Shown here: piece after piece, positions 25,713-34,125 of the stretch
Numbering within the stretch: the first letter of the stretch is position 1
Layout of the letters: every line of letters begins with the position of its first letter
From: CAYXXZ01 sp964469165
GTDB lineage: Bacteria > Pseudomonadota > Gammaproteobacteria > Pseudomonadales > Porticoccaceae
Length of the DNA stretch: 54,231 nucleotides
Reading direction: 5' to 3'
Assembly (NCBI GenBank): GCA_964469165.1
Contig: CAYXXZ010000010.1
Span: 1 to 54,231, forward strand
The notes under the pieces: generated by a model
What the model saw: only the letters and a program-made list of their open reading frames with translations
Database searches by the model: none
What the model was told of the DNA's origin: nothing
Translations under genes and position numbers: made by a program

Positions 25713-27158
25713 TTAACCCTGTGCTGCGGTGTTAGGAGTTGCTTTCCAGAAGTAACGGCTGTAGCCGCGCTTGTCGTCCCGTTCCTTGATACGGAAAACC
25801 ATACGCAGCGGCATACCAACCACGAGCTGCTCCTTGGTGATATTGGCGAATTCCATCATTACGCGGGCGCCGTTATCGAACTGCACCAGACCGAAACACA
25901 GAGGCGGCGCGGGGTAATATTGCAGCCAGTCCTCGGTACAGGTCATGATCTTGGCGGGTGCGTCGGCCAGCGGCACCTGGTCCACGGGCTTGGTGCTGCT
26001 GCAGTTCACACACATCGGCATGATGGGGAACTGGATCTGGCCGCAATCCTGACACTTGCCGCCCACGAACGGTGACAGCATGTCATTCGAGCGGTAGGAC
26101 TCGGTCAGAGCCGTTTTCTGATCGCCCTCGGAGCGCATACCCCAGTCGAGATCGATCTGACCGGTAAAGGACAGCAGGCGCATGTAGTGGGTGTCGGAAC
26201 GACCGGCAGCCAGGGCGCTCGCCACGGATGCGGCAGCCTTGTACTGGCTCACTTGCTCGGTGGCGCGCAGCAGCACGGCATCGCAGCCGGCGCCGAAGCC
26301 GACCACCAGAATCAGGTCGCCAGGGGCAGCTTTTTCCAGGGCGCTCGCAAGCATGATCAGCGGATGAGCGGCACCGGTGTCACCGCACTGGGCGAACAGG
26401 TTGCCGACGATCGCCTCCTTGGCGATACCGAGCTTGCGCGCCACAGCGGCTTCGGCGCCACCGGTGGTCGCGTTGATGACGAAATGCTTGATGTCCGCCG
26501 CGGCGACACCCACTTTGTCGAGCAGGCGCGTGACCACGGGTGGAACGATTTTCACGTAGCCTTCGTCGCGAATCCAGCGCGCTTCCCAGAAATAGTCGAA
26601 AGGCTTGTCCGGCGCGCGGAAGTGGTCGACGAAGGCGACGGCTTCGGATTCGCTGCCCAGGTAGTTGGCAATGCCGCCGGCCTTGGAAACGGTGAGCGCC
26701 ACGGCGCCGGAACCGTACTCCATTTCCTGGGTGCTGGCGGGCTGGCCGAGGCGGTTGTCACTGGCAAGCACCAGGGTGTCGCTGGCGGCGGCTCTTTCGA
26801 ATGCGTTGATCAATGAAGAAATGCCGGAGCGCAAAGACCCGGTCGCATCGAGGGTGGAAACCTTGTCGAGGCCAACGGCATTGGCGACGATGCTGGCGTT
26901 CTGCAGGTCGGAGTAGACCGGCGTGGTAGAGGCGAACACCACGGAGCCCACGGAGCCGGTGGCGCCCTTCAAGCATCCGCGGGCCGCTTCGACAGCCATG
27001 GTGATGGAGTCTTCGTCCCAGTTACAGAATGCTTTTTGACCTTTGGCCAGCCCCTTGAGCGAGGGCACGGCCCAGCGGTGGGCTTCAGCAATGGCCGACC
27101 GCTCCATGCGATTCGATGGAATGTAGACGCCGTAGGAGCTGATGCTGATATCTGCCAT
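25713..27158 (-). CDS. HMG-CoA synthase-like protein fused to a DUF35 zinc-ribbon/OB-fold domain
   Basis: The 481-residue protein has an N-terminal HMG-CoA-synthase/KAS III-like half (residues 1-300; SISSYGVYIPSNRMERSAIAEAH) and a C-terminal DUF35 half. The latter has the zinc-ribbon cysteines 369, 372, 383 and 386 and an OB-fold ending. Where active synthases have the nucleophilic Cys in an EACYAAT-like segment, this protein reads LDATGSLRSG (Thr106). The usual catalytic His (FHxPF) and Glu segments are also not recognisable. It may therefore be a non-catalytic subunit that presents CoA substrates to the neighbouring thiolase. The ATG has GAGGA upstream. The pair may make or split a branched acyl-CoA. 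Confidence 0.82.
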   Translation of the reverse strand: MADISISSYGVYIPSNRMERSAIAEAHRWAVPSLKGLAKGQKAFCNWDEDSITMAVEAARGCLKGATGSVGSVVFASTTPVYSDLQNASIVANAVGLDKVSTLDATGSLRSGISSLINAFERAAASDTLVLASDNRLGQPASTQEMEYGSGAVALTVSKAGGIANYLGSESEAVAFVDHFRAPDKPFDYFWEARWIRDEGYVKIVPPVVTRLLDKVGVAAADIKHFVINATTGGAEAAVARKLGIAKEAIVGNLFAQCGDTGAAHPLIMLASALEKAAPGDLILVVGFGAGCDAVLLRATEQVSQYKAAASVASALAAGRSDTHYMRLLSFTGQIDLDWGMRSEGDQKTALTESYRSNDMLSPFVGGKCQDCGQIQFPIMPMCVNCSSTKPVDQVPLADAPAKIMTCTEDWLQYYPAPPLCFGLVQFDNGARVMMEFANITKEQLVVGMPLRMVFRIKERDDKRGYSRYFWKATPNTAAQG

Positions 27159-27256
27159 ATGTCGAGTTCCTCTGAGTGGCGGGAGCTGGTTAACTACTTA
27201 AAATGAAAAGACATTGGGGACCGGCGACGCCGAAGGTGCGCCGGAGCAGGGGCCCA

Positions 27257-27285
27257 ATGATAGATTCAGAAACCAAATATAACAA
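27257..27285 (-). promoter_or_regulatory. Probable sigma-70 promoter of the HMGCS-like/thiolase operon
   Basis: On the minus strand TTGTTA (27280-27285) and TATCAT (27257-27262) are spaced by 17 bp. The predicted start is near 27250, giving a leader of about 90 bases before the ATG at 27158. Confidence 0.45.
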
Positions 27286-27411
27286 CTGCTATAGGCACGA
27301 ACGGGCTGCTTTGCGCCCCAAAAATGGGCTAATGCGCTGCCCGCCGGCGGGGTATTGCGGCGCGCAGCATAGCACATCGGCACCCAAGTAGTACACTTGC
27401 TTATCAAATTC

Positions 27412-28017
27412 TCAGCCCGCTCCCCGCCGCCATATCTCCGCCAGGGCGCGGCGTCCCGAGGGCGCCTCCCGCTCCTGCAGCGCGGCATCGAGCTGTTTTT
27501 TGTCGCCGCGCCGACCAATGGCGAAGCCCATCAAGACGCGCTCTTCTTCAGGGTCGAGGCCGAGATAGGCCTGCACCGCCTCATGTTTGATGCCCGCCAT
27601 GCCGTGGGTGTATAGCCCCTCGATGCGGGCCTGCAGCGTCAGCGCCATCCAGGCGGCGCCGCAGTCCAATGCGAAGGAGTCATTGTTGTTGCCATTGCGA
27701 TCGAAACGGGTCTTGCCCGCCAGAAAGCCGATGACGCCGGCATTGGCCGCCCAGGCCTGGTTGCCTTCGAGAAGCAGGTCGAGGTAATCGGCAAACGTCT
27801 CGGGGGTGGACGTATAGAAGCGCCAGGGCTGCTCGTTGAAACAGGATGGCGACCAACGCGCCGCATCCACAAGCCGGGCGATGGTGGCGTCGTCGATCGC
27901 CGAGCTGTCGAATGCCCGCGGCGACCAGCGCGTGACGAACAACGCATCGACGCCGGCAAGCGCATCGCGATTGGCGAAGTCATCATCTTGCAAATCAGTA
28001 TTTTGGGTATTGGCCAT
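27412..28017 (-). CDS. Nitroreductase family protein
   Basis: The 201-residue FMN protein has FVTRWSPRAFDSSAIDDATIARLVDAARWSPSCFNEQPWRF, the FMN-binding N-terminal motif of the nitroreductase fold (Arg-Ser-x-Arg-like at ~32-35 and the SxxNxQPWRF segment near 60). LDCGAAWMALTLQARIEGLYTHGMAG then forms the central helix. The ATG at 28017 follows GGAG. These enzymes reduce nitro groups, quinones or enones with NAD(P)H as dimers, often without a known natural substrate. It diverges from the AMP phosphorylase gene and is not clearly linked to the HMGCS operon beyond it. Confidence 0.88.
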   Translation of the reverse strand: MANTQNTDLQDDDFANRDALAGVDALFVTRWSPRAFDSSAIDDATIARLVDAARWSPSCFNEQPWRFYTSTPETFADYLDLLLEGNQAWAANAGVIGFLAGKTRFDRNGNNNDSFALDCGAAWMALTLQARIEGLYTHGMAGIKHEAVQAYLGLDPEEERVLMGFAIGRRGDKKQLDAALQEREAPSGRRALAEIWRRGAG

Positions 28018-28184
28018 GGTTTTTTCTCCTGCTGAGGGCTCTGCGCTCATGATGCACCATCATGGGTCTCTTGCGGGAGAGTCGATGATCGTCGGGTCGC
28101 GGCCAGGCCAGGGCCAGATGCAGTTCCCGGCTCTGGGAACATGCGCTACGCTAGCCAGCTGCCACCACCGGGATCGCCAAAGGA

Positions 28185-29720
28185 ATGAATCAGGGAACGC
28201 TCCGCCTCAAACGGGTCGCCATCGACACCTACCGCGAAAACGTCGCCTATATGCACCGCGACTGCCACATCTATAAGGCAGAGGGTTTCCAGGCACTCAA
28301 CAAGATCGAGATTCAGCAGGATGGGTATCGCATTCTCGCGGTGCTCAATGTGGTCGATGACGAATGCATCGTCTCGCCGCAGGAGCTCGGTCTCTCGGAA
28401 CAGGCCTTTGTCGATCTCGGCCTTCCCGAAGCCACACAAGTGCGCGTCGATCATGCAGAACCGCCCCACTCGATGGAGCACGTGCGGCAAAAACTGGGCG
28501 GCATGACACTTGATCAGCAGCAGTTTGACGAAATCATTGCCGACATCGCGGACAAACGTTATTCAAAAATCGAAATCGCCGCCTTCATCGTGGCGGTATC
28601 CGAGGCGGGCCTCGACCGCGACGAAATCCTCTTCCTGACCCGCGCCATGGTGAATTCCGGCGAGCGCCTCGATTGGCAGGAGCCGCTGGTGGTCGACAAG
28701 CATTGCATCGGCGGCATCCCCGGCAACCGCACCTCCATGGTGATCGTTCCGATCGTTGCCGCCTACGGCCTGCTGTGTCCGAAATCGTCGAGCCGCGCCA
28801 TCACCTCCCCCTCGGGGACTGCCGACACCATGGAGGTGCTGGCGGAAGTGGACCTGCCGGTGGAAAGACTCCACCAGATCGTGCGCGAACAGCGCGGCTG
28901 CCTGACCTGGGGCGGCACCGCCAAACTTGCTCCCGCCGACGACATCTTGATTTCCGTGGAGCGCCCCCTGGCCATCGATTCGGTATCGCAGATGGTGGCA
29001 TCCATCCTGTCGAAGAAGCGCGCCTGCGGCTCCACGCATCTTCTTATAGACATTCCCTGCGGCCCCCACGCCAAGGCGCGCTCCATGAAGGAGGCCATGC
29101 GCCTGCGCAAGCTGTTCGAATACGTGGGCGACCACATCGGCTTGCAGGTGGAGGTGGTGATCACCGACGGGCGCCAGCCCATCGGCGCGGGCATCGGGCC
29201 GGTGCTGGAGTGCCGCGATGTGATGCAGGTTCTGGAAAACGCCCCGCAGGCACCGCGCGACCTGCGCGAAAAATCCCTGCAACTGGCGGGCCGCCTCATC
29301 GAATTCGCACCTGACGTGCGCGGCGGCCAGGGCTACGAGATCGCCCGTGACATTCTCGATTCGGGTCGCGCGCTGGCAAAAATGCACGATCTCATCACCG
29401 CACAGGGGCCACAGCCCCAGCAATTCGCACTCGGTGCGCTGACCCGCGACATCGTCGCCAGCGAAGGTGGCATGGTTGTGGAAATCGACAACCTGCAGCT
29501 GGCCCGCATCGCACGCCTTGCCGGCGCCCCCATGGACAAGGGCGCGGGCGTGTTGCTGCTGAAAAAACTGGGCGACACGGTCGCTCCCGGGGAGCCCCTC
29601 TATCGCATCCACGCGGAATTCGCCGCGGATTTCGAGTTCGCGCTGGCGCACGTGAAACGCGGCACCGGCTATCGGATCGGCGACGCCAGCGCACTGGCGC
29701 ACGGAGGAGAATGGCTGTGA
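28185..29720 (+). CDS. AMP phosphorylase (thymidine phosphorylase superfamily, long type)
   Basis: The 511-residue protein matches archaeal AMP phosphorylase (about 500 residues) rather than the shorter DeoA. It has an ~90-residue N-terminal beta domain, the phosphorylase helical domain with IAAFIVAV, the phosphate/nucleoside motif DKHCIGGIPGNRTSMV (residues 171-186), and KSSSRAITSPSGTADTMEVL (200-219). The known reaction is phosphorolysis of AMP (also CMP/UMP) to ribose 1,5-bisphosphate plus base. The gene overlaps the next one, a PRPP-synthetase-like gene, by 10 bp. No Rubisco or ribose-1,5-bisphosphate isomerase gene is next to it, so the downstream fate of the product here is unclear. Confidence 0.88.
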   Translation: MNQGTLRLKRVAIDTYRENVAYMHRDCHIYKAEGFQALNKIEIQQDGYRILAVLNVVDDECIVSPQELGLSEQAFVDLGLPEATQVRVDHAEPPHSMEHVRQKLGGMTLDQQQFDEIIADIADKRYSKIEIAAFIVAVSEAGLDRDEILFLTRAMVNSGERLDWQEPLVVDKHCIGGIPGNRTSMVIVPIVAAYGLLCPKSSSRAITSPSGTADTMEVLAEVDLPVERLHQIVREQRGCLTWGGTAKLAPADDILISVERPLAIDSVSQMVASILSKKRACGSTHLLIDIPCGPHAKARSMKEAMRLRKLFEYVGDHIGLQVEVVITDGRQPIGAGIGPVLECRDVMQVLENAPQAPRDLREKSLQLAGRLIEFAPDVRGGQGYEIARDILDSGRALAKMHDLITAQGPQPQQFALGALTRDIVASEGGMVVEIDNLQLARIARLAGAPMDKGAGVLLLKKLGDTVAPGEPLYRIHAEFAADFEFALAHVKRGTGYRIGDASALAHGGEWL

Positions 29721-30625
29721 CGAAAATACTGGCGTTTCCTGACGCGCTGCCCCAGGCGCAACAATTGGCACAGGTGCTCGACTGCACCTGCAGCGCACTC
29801 GACATCCACCGCTTTCCCGACGGCGAGAGCCTGCTGACCCTGCCTGAAACACTGCCACAGACGGTGGTTCTGTTTCGCAGCCTGAACGACCCCGACAGCA
29901 AGCTGATCGAGCTCTATCTCGCCATCGCCACCGCCCGCGACCTGGGCTGCCACCACCTCATCCTGGTTGCGCCCTATCTGTGCTATATGCGCCAGGACAA
30001 GGTGTTCGCGCCGGGCCAGGGCATCAGCCAGCGCTACATCGGCGATCTGCTGTCATCCTGGCTCGATGGCGTGGTGACCGTGGACCCGCACCTGCACCGC
30101 ATTCACGACCTCGGCCAGGCTTTTCCCCACTGCGTCAATCGCGTGGTGTCGGCGGCGCCGCTGCTCGGGAAACACCTGAAGGAGCACTTTCTCAGGGGTC
30201 ATGATGGCAACGGCTTTCTGGTCGGCCCGGACGAGGAATCGCGTCAGTGGGTGGCGCAGGTGGCGGCCGAAAGCGGCCTCGGCTACCTGATCGCCATCAA
30301 GGAACGCTTCGGCGACCGGGACGTGCGCGTCACGCTGCCACCCTATGACTGCGCCGGAAAAACCGCCATTCTGGTGGACGACATGATCAGCTCCGGCAAC
30401 ACCATGGTGGAAGCGGCGAAACAGCTGCGGGCACGCGGAGCCAGTGACGTGATCGCGCTGTGCACCCATGCCCTGCTCGCCCCCGGCGCGGAACAGGCGA
30501 TGACCAGTGTGGGCATCAGCCAGGTGCTGAGCAGCAATGCGGTTCCCCACGCCAGCAATCGCATCGACCTGTCGCCGCTATTGGCAGAGGCGGTGAAGGA
30601 GGTGCTTGAGGCGTTGTTGGAATAA
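29711..30625 (+). CDS. Ribose-phosphate pyrophosphokinase-like protein (PRPP synthetase family)
   Basis: The 304-residue protein has YLCYMRQDKVF...GQGIS near 90-105, the DPHLHRI loop near 125-131 and the PRPP loop ILVDDMISSGNT (220-231), so the ATP-, ribose-phosphate- and pyrophosphate-binding elements are intact. It is a little shorter than housekeeping PrsA (about 315) and is probably a second, specialised copy. It is translationally coupled to the AMP phosphorylase gene (10-bp overlap). The two may channel nucleotide-derived ribose phosphate into PRPP, or the enzyme may phosphorylate ribose 1,5-bisphosphate; the latter is inference. The small C-terminal change from standard PrsA may alter allosteric control. 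Confidence 0.88.
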   Translation: MAVTKILAFPDALPQAQQLAQVLDCTCSALDIHRFPDGESLLTLPETLPQTVVLFRSLNDPDSKLIELYLAIATARDLGCHHLILVAPYLCYMRQDKVFAPGQGISQRYIGDLLSSWLDGVVTVDPHLHRIHDLGQAFPHCVNRVVSAAPLLGKHLKEHFLRGHDGNGFLVGPDEESRQWVAQVAAESGLGYLIAIKERFGDRDVRVTLPPYDCAGKTAILVDDMISSGNTMVEAAKQLRARGASDVIALCTHALLAPGAEQAMTSVGISQVLSSNAVPHASNRIDLSPLLAEAVKEVLEALLE

Positions 30626-30659
30626 TTGCTGGAATAGTTGCACTGCATGAGACGGTGCG

Positions 30660-30742
30660 AGCTGTAAGCCATAAACTTTAAGCAGGAGCACAACAAGAAC
30701 GCGTTCTACCAGAATTCAACTTAGAGCTTACAGCTTATAGCT
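30660..30742. repeat. Dispersed inverted-repeat element, family B copy 3
   Basis: AGCTGTAAGCCATAAACTTT at the left and GCTTACAGCTTATAGCT at the right match 2423-2506 and 15094-15177; the core differs. It fills the gap between two convergent genes. Confidence 0.85.
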
Positions 30743-30786
30743 CAATTTCCGACTCATCTGTAATCGAACAGCGACCGGCATTGTTT

Positions 30787-32031
30787 TTACGTTTGGTAAA
30801 CCTTTGGACAGTATCCGCAAAACACTTCCTTGCCACAATGGTCTTCCCAGCAATGTACTGGTTTATAGCGGTCATAAAGCAATCTAACCAAATGGTCAGT
30901 CTTGGCTGAGCCTTTCAACAACACCAGGTCGCCAGACCGCAACTCCTGCTTCAGGAAATGCGCAGCATCGATGATGTGTTCAAAACCCTGAAGTGATGGA
31001 TCATCGGGATAGTCGCGGGCACGCAACGCGCGCAACGCGTTGGCGCCGACAAAAACCGTCAGGTCGGCGACTTTCCGAACTTTTCTGGCGACTTGCCTGT
31101 ACTTGCTCGAGCTGTCAGTAGAAAAATCCGAGAGCGTCCCTATTACGGCAATTTTTCGTTGTGACTTCGCTTTCCTGAGAAATTCCAGAGGTGCTTCAAG
31201 GCTCCATTCCGGTGCTTTCCAGTCGTCTCTTATAAAGGTAACGCCATCTCCGCGCTCGACAACCTGCATACGGCCCTCGGCCGGGTGGAGCTGCTCGACA
31301 GCCTTGATGGCCCTCTCCAGCGAAAGGCTGAGAGCCACGGCAACACCCAGAGCGCAAAGCACCGCGAGCGCCATATGCTCGCCATACAAGGATGTTGTTA
31401 CCCGGTACTCCGCTCCCTGATAAAGAATCGTCAGGACCAGAGGTTCCGGCCAATTTGAATGTGTTTCAAGCAAACGAATGGTTGCATTTTCATTGTGGCC
31501 GATCCAGATTTTTCTATGGGGGCATGCTTCACCAACAGCTCTCACATAGGGATCGTCCATGTTTAGCACGGCGACTCCGTCAGCGGGGAGACGGTGAATC
31601 AGTTTGGATTTTTCCTGAGCAATGCCCTCCAGACTTTTGAACTGTTTGTAATGATCTCGACCAATGTTGGTCAGCACGCCGACAGAAGGCTTTACCAGCC
31701 ATATCGAGCGATTCAGAAAATTGGGCTTGGAGGCCGACATCTCTGCAACAAAATAACGCTGCCCCCAAGGCGATCCTGCCAGATCCGCGGCGATCGACAG
31801 GTGGCGATTATGACTCTGATGCGTGGACCCACAAGTGGCAAATTGAGACAGGATAGTGGCGCAGGCCTCTTTTGTTGTTGTCTTGCCAACGCTGCCTGTG
31901 ATGCCTATAAATGTTGTTTTTACGGCCAGCCTACGCTTCACCCAGGCTTTGGAATAAATCATCGAGGCACTAGAATAATATTTTATTTTTTCAAAAATTT
32001 CCTTCGTATATAAAGGAACGTATTGCTTCAT
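30787..32031 (-). CDS. Mur ligase family protein (MurF-like)
   Basis: The 414-residue protein has the Mur-ligase P-loop FIGITGSVGKTTTKEAC at 41-57, the central domain with LTNIGRDHYKQFKSLEGIAQEK and VAVLNMDDPYV, and the C-terminal ligase domain (IAVIGTLSDFSTDSSSKYRQV). It lacks most of the MurF N-terminal UDP-binding domain and instead starts with a ~35-residue leader, so it is unlikely to act on the normal UDP-muramyl peptide. It ends in a four-Cys cluster (Cys394, 399, 405, 408). It follows an ATP-grasp gene on the same strand. Mur ligases make amide bonds by ATP-dependent acyl-phosphate chemistry. The AT-rich start region differs from its neighbours. Confidence 0.85.
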   Translation of the reverse strand: MKQYVPLYTKEIFEKIKYYSSASMIYSKAWVKRRLAVKTTFIGITGSVGKTTTKEACATILSQFATCGSTHQSHNRHLSIAADLAGSPWGQRYFVAEMSASKPNFLNRSIWLVKPSVGVLTNIGRDHYKQFKSLEGIAQEKSKLIHRLPADGVAVLNMDDPYVRAVGEACPHRKIWIGHNENATIRLLETHSNWPEPLVLTILYQGAEYRVTTSLYGEHMALAVLCALGVAVALSLSLERAIKAVEQLHPAEGRMQVVERGDGVTFIRDDWKAPEWSLEAPLEFLRKAKSQRKIAVIGTLSDFSTDSSSKYRQVARKVRKVADLTVFVGANALRALRARDYPDDPSLQGFEHIIDAAHFLKQELRSGDLVLLKGSAKTDHLVRLLYDRYKPVHCWEDHCGKEVFCGYCPKVYQT

Positions 32032-32070
32032 TGTTCGGCCCCCACATTGGGAGAAACTTTCTGGTGCGAC

Positions 32071-33231
32071 TCAACATTTCCTGAGGTGCAAGCCCGAGCG
32101 AAGCACACCATCCTGTGACAGTAAAAATTCTCGAAACGACCCCACCAGGATGCCGCTATCACTTGCGACCTGAACAGGTCTGCATCGAGGTGTATTGTTT
32201 ATTTCCACTATCACCGGACCAGCATCAGTCACCGCAATATCCCAACCAATACAGGGCATAAAAGAGAGCTTCAACGCGGCATCTTTGACGAGGCTCAACA
32301 AACCGGGCCAATCGGGAACGCATTTTCCTGTGATCGCAACCCCACTGACGGGGTGCGCGGTCATTCGTTCAGGAATACCCTTATCGATATTCGTAACCGC
32401 GCCCAGCACACCGGTGACAAGGTCGACAGCGACCACCACTCCCCCTCCCGACAGGTTGTCCGTGGGATCTCTGCCACTTCCCAAGCGCAAAGCTGCCCCC
32501 AGCACGGCGACCGTTTCGTTCGTGGTATAGGTCATAATTCTGACCGTTGAGCAGACATCAGCGACAATTTCATTAAGCGCTGCGTGCGGACGCAATCGTC
32601 GCTGAATGAGAAAGCGCGACATTTTTCCACGAAAATGAACATGCTCGATAATTTCAGCCAGCGAGATTTTGGCATCTCCAGGGAGACGCCACCAGCGATC
32701 GGCTCGTGAAGCTTTTCCCCCGATTGCCAATGCACCACTGCCAAAGCTGCCGGCGGCGGGTTTGAAAAAAAGGTCGCAACTAGTGTTTTCCAGAAGGAAA
32801 CTCTCCAATGCATATTTATCCACAAGCCTGCGCCCGCAGGCTGGCCCGGTGCTGGAGGCAGTTACAGCAACAAGCTCAGGCACAGAAAGGCCAAGACCCT
32901 GCGCCAGTATTTGAAACAGAACCTTGTCTCGAGCAAGCGCATCGAATTGAGTGGGATTGATCTTGTCGTAGTAACGAAAATTCTTGTAGTAACCCAAAAA
33001 CCTGGCCTTCTCGGCGAAAGACATATCGGATCTGAACAGGCCATGATTATAGTAATCTTCGCCATTGATGGCGGAAGTAAAAAGCAACTTTGCCTGCTCC
33101 AGAATACGATACTGCAAGGGAGGCATGTCGGAATTTTTGTAGCGCAGATGCCAGCTCATATCCCTGGATAGCTGCACCCCATAGCCGACATGGCGGTATG
33201 CAAATTTTGCAAGGTCCATAACCTGAGACAT
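32071..33231 (-). CDS. ATP-grasp protein, sugar-transfer-associated type
   Basis: The 386-residue product begins at ATG 33231, preceded by GAGG; a TTG at 33255 lacks a ribosome site. The middle shows ATP-grasp features (FFKPAAGSFGSGALAIGG near 160-177, RFLIQRRLRPH near 212). The C-terminus has GWDIAVTDAGPVIVEINNTPRC, where Glu and Asn bind magnesium. It matches the sugar-transfer-associated ATP-grasp group, whose members lie in capsule and exopolysaccharide loci and make amide or ester bonds. It precedes the Mur ligase gene by 39 bp. Together they resemble the ATP-grasp plus Mur-ligase combination of cyanophycin synthetase, split into two proteins. Confidence 0.82.
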   Translation of the reverse strand: MSQVMDLAKFAYRHVGYGVQLSRDMSWHLRYKNSDMPPLQYRILEQAKLLFTSAINGEDYYNHGLFRSDMSFAEKARFLGYYKNFRYYDKINPTQFDALARDKVLFQILAQGLGLSVPELVAVTASSTGPACGRRLVDKYALESFLLENTSCDLFFKPAAGSFGSGALAIGGKASRADRWWRLPGDAKISLAEIIEHVHFRGKMSRFLIQRRLRPHAALNEIVADVCSTVRIMTYTTNETVAVLGAALRLGSGRDPTDNLSGGGVVVAVDLVTGVLGAVTNIDKGIPERMTAHPVSGVAITGKCVPDWPGLLSLVKDAALKLSFMPCIGWDIAVTDAGPVIVEINNTPRCRPVQVASDSGILVGSFREFLLSQDGVLRSGLHLRKC

Positions 33232-33617
33232 ATGCAGCGCCTCGATCTTATCCAAGTAGTGACATGTCTGCCATGGACCCCATTCCGACCCAGGCTTTGC
33301 GGTCTACATTCTGGCCAAATTTTAGCAGTCGACCGTCACAATTTTTTCCACACCCGAGCCTGGCTTGCTCAGCGTCAGGTTCACCGTGGCTTTCGCGGAT
33401 GCCGACCACGCGCATAAACAACGCGCCTTCGAATCATAAACCTTGCCGCATGAGAGAAGTGTGGTCCAGCGCACAATGCGTGCGCATATCAATACGCGCT
33501 CTTCAGATAAGGGGGCTTTTAAGCGGACGCCAATTTTCGGACAATGACTTTCAATCTCCATGTGAATACCAGCATTGGGATACTCCTGAAGTCGCGCCTG
33601 ACGAGAGAACAATATCG
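33232..33617. other. Intergenic region upstream of the UPF0158 gene
   Basis: I see no convincing gene in these 386 bases. A minus-strand frame of 79 codons at 33322-33561 reads MEIESHCPKIGVRLKAPLSEE onward and ends in VEKIVTVDC, but it lacks a ribosome site and a recognisable family. Confidence 0.5.
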
Positions 33618-34052
33618 ATGACGAAAGTGAATCAACAAGACTTCGAGTGGGCTCTTGAGTGGTTGTCATCTGGATACGGCAGCGAGGCATATATCTTCCG
33701 TACAACGGGCAAGATCCTGTGGATACTCGAGGGCCGCGCGGTAGACCCTGAACTCGAACTTCCGGACGACATCGGCGACCCCGATAAATATTTCGCGGTG
33801 CCGGCAAAATACGAACTGGATTTGGGAGTGCCGCTGGTCATGGATTTCGTGTATGAAATGCTTCCCCGCGAAGTCGAGACGGTTCGCGAGATGTTCCGCA
33901 GCCGAGGTGCATACGGGCGGTTCAAGGCGCTCCTTGAACGCAAAGGCATGCTGCAGCAATGGTACGACTATGAATCCCGGTGCACGCACGATGCCCTGCA
34001 GCAATGGTGCATGGATCATGGCCTTGAGCTTGTCTCGACTTCGTCAGAGTAG
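33618..34052 (+). CDS. UPF0158 family protein
   Basis: The 144-residue product begins MTKVNQQDFEWALEWLSSGYGSEAYIFRTTGKILW and matches the small, acidic UPF0158 family of unknown function (usual length about 130-150). The central part has LPREVETVREMFRSRGAYGRFKALLERKGMLQQWYDYE, the most conserved segment of the family. The longer open frame upstream of 33618 is not protein-like, so the internal ATG is used; the upstream GAGAG is weak. It is flanked by the ATP-grasp gene and a convergent KamA-type gene. No membrane segments or signal peptide are seen. Confidence 0.78.
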   Translation: MTKVNQQDFEWALEWLSSGYGSEAYIFRTTGKILWILEGRAVDPELELPDDIGDPDKYFAVPAKYELDLGVPLVMDFVYEMLPREVETVREMFRSRGAYGRFKALLERKGMLQQWYDYESRCTHDALQQWCMDHGLELVSTSSE

Positions 34053-34125
34053 CGCATCCAGGGTCTGCTCAGACGAACAGACCAAGCCGCCGTGCAATTT
34101 TTACTCACGGCTCAAGCATCTAGCC

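Noticed and set aside
27341..27352. CCCGCCGGCGGG palindrome upstream of the HMGCS-like gene
   Set aside because: It is a short GC palindrome expected by chance in this base composition and lies upstream of the better promoter.
33322..33561. Small minus-strand frame ending VEKIVTVDC
   Set aside because: It could be a small gene, but it lacks a ribosome site, neighbours in the same operon and any known family, so it is only mentioned in the intergenic note.
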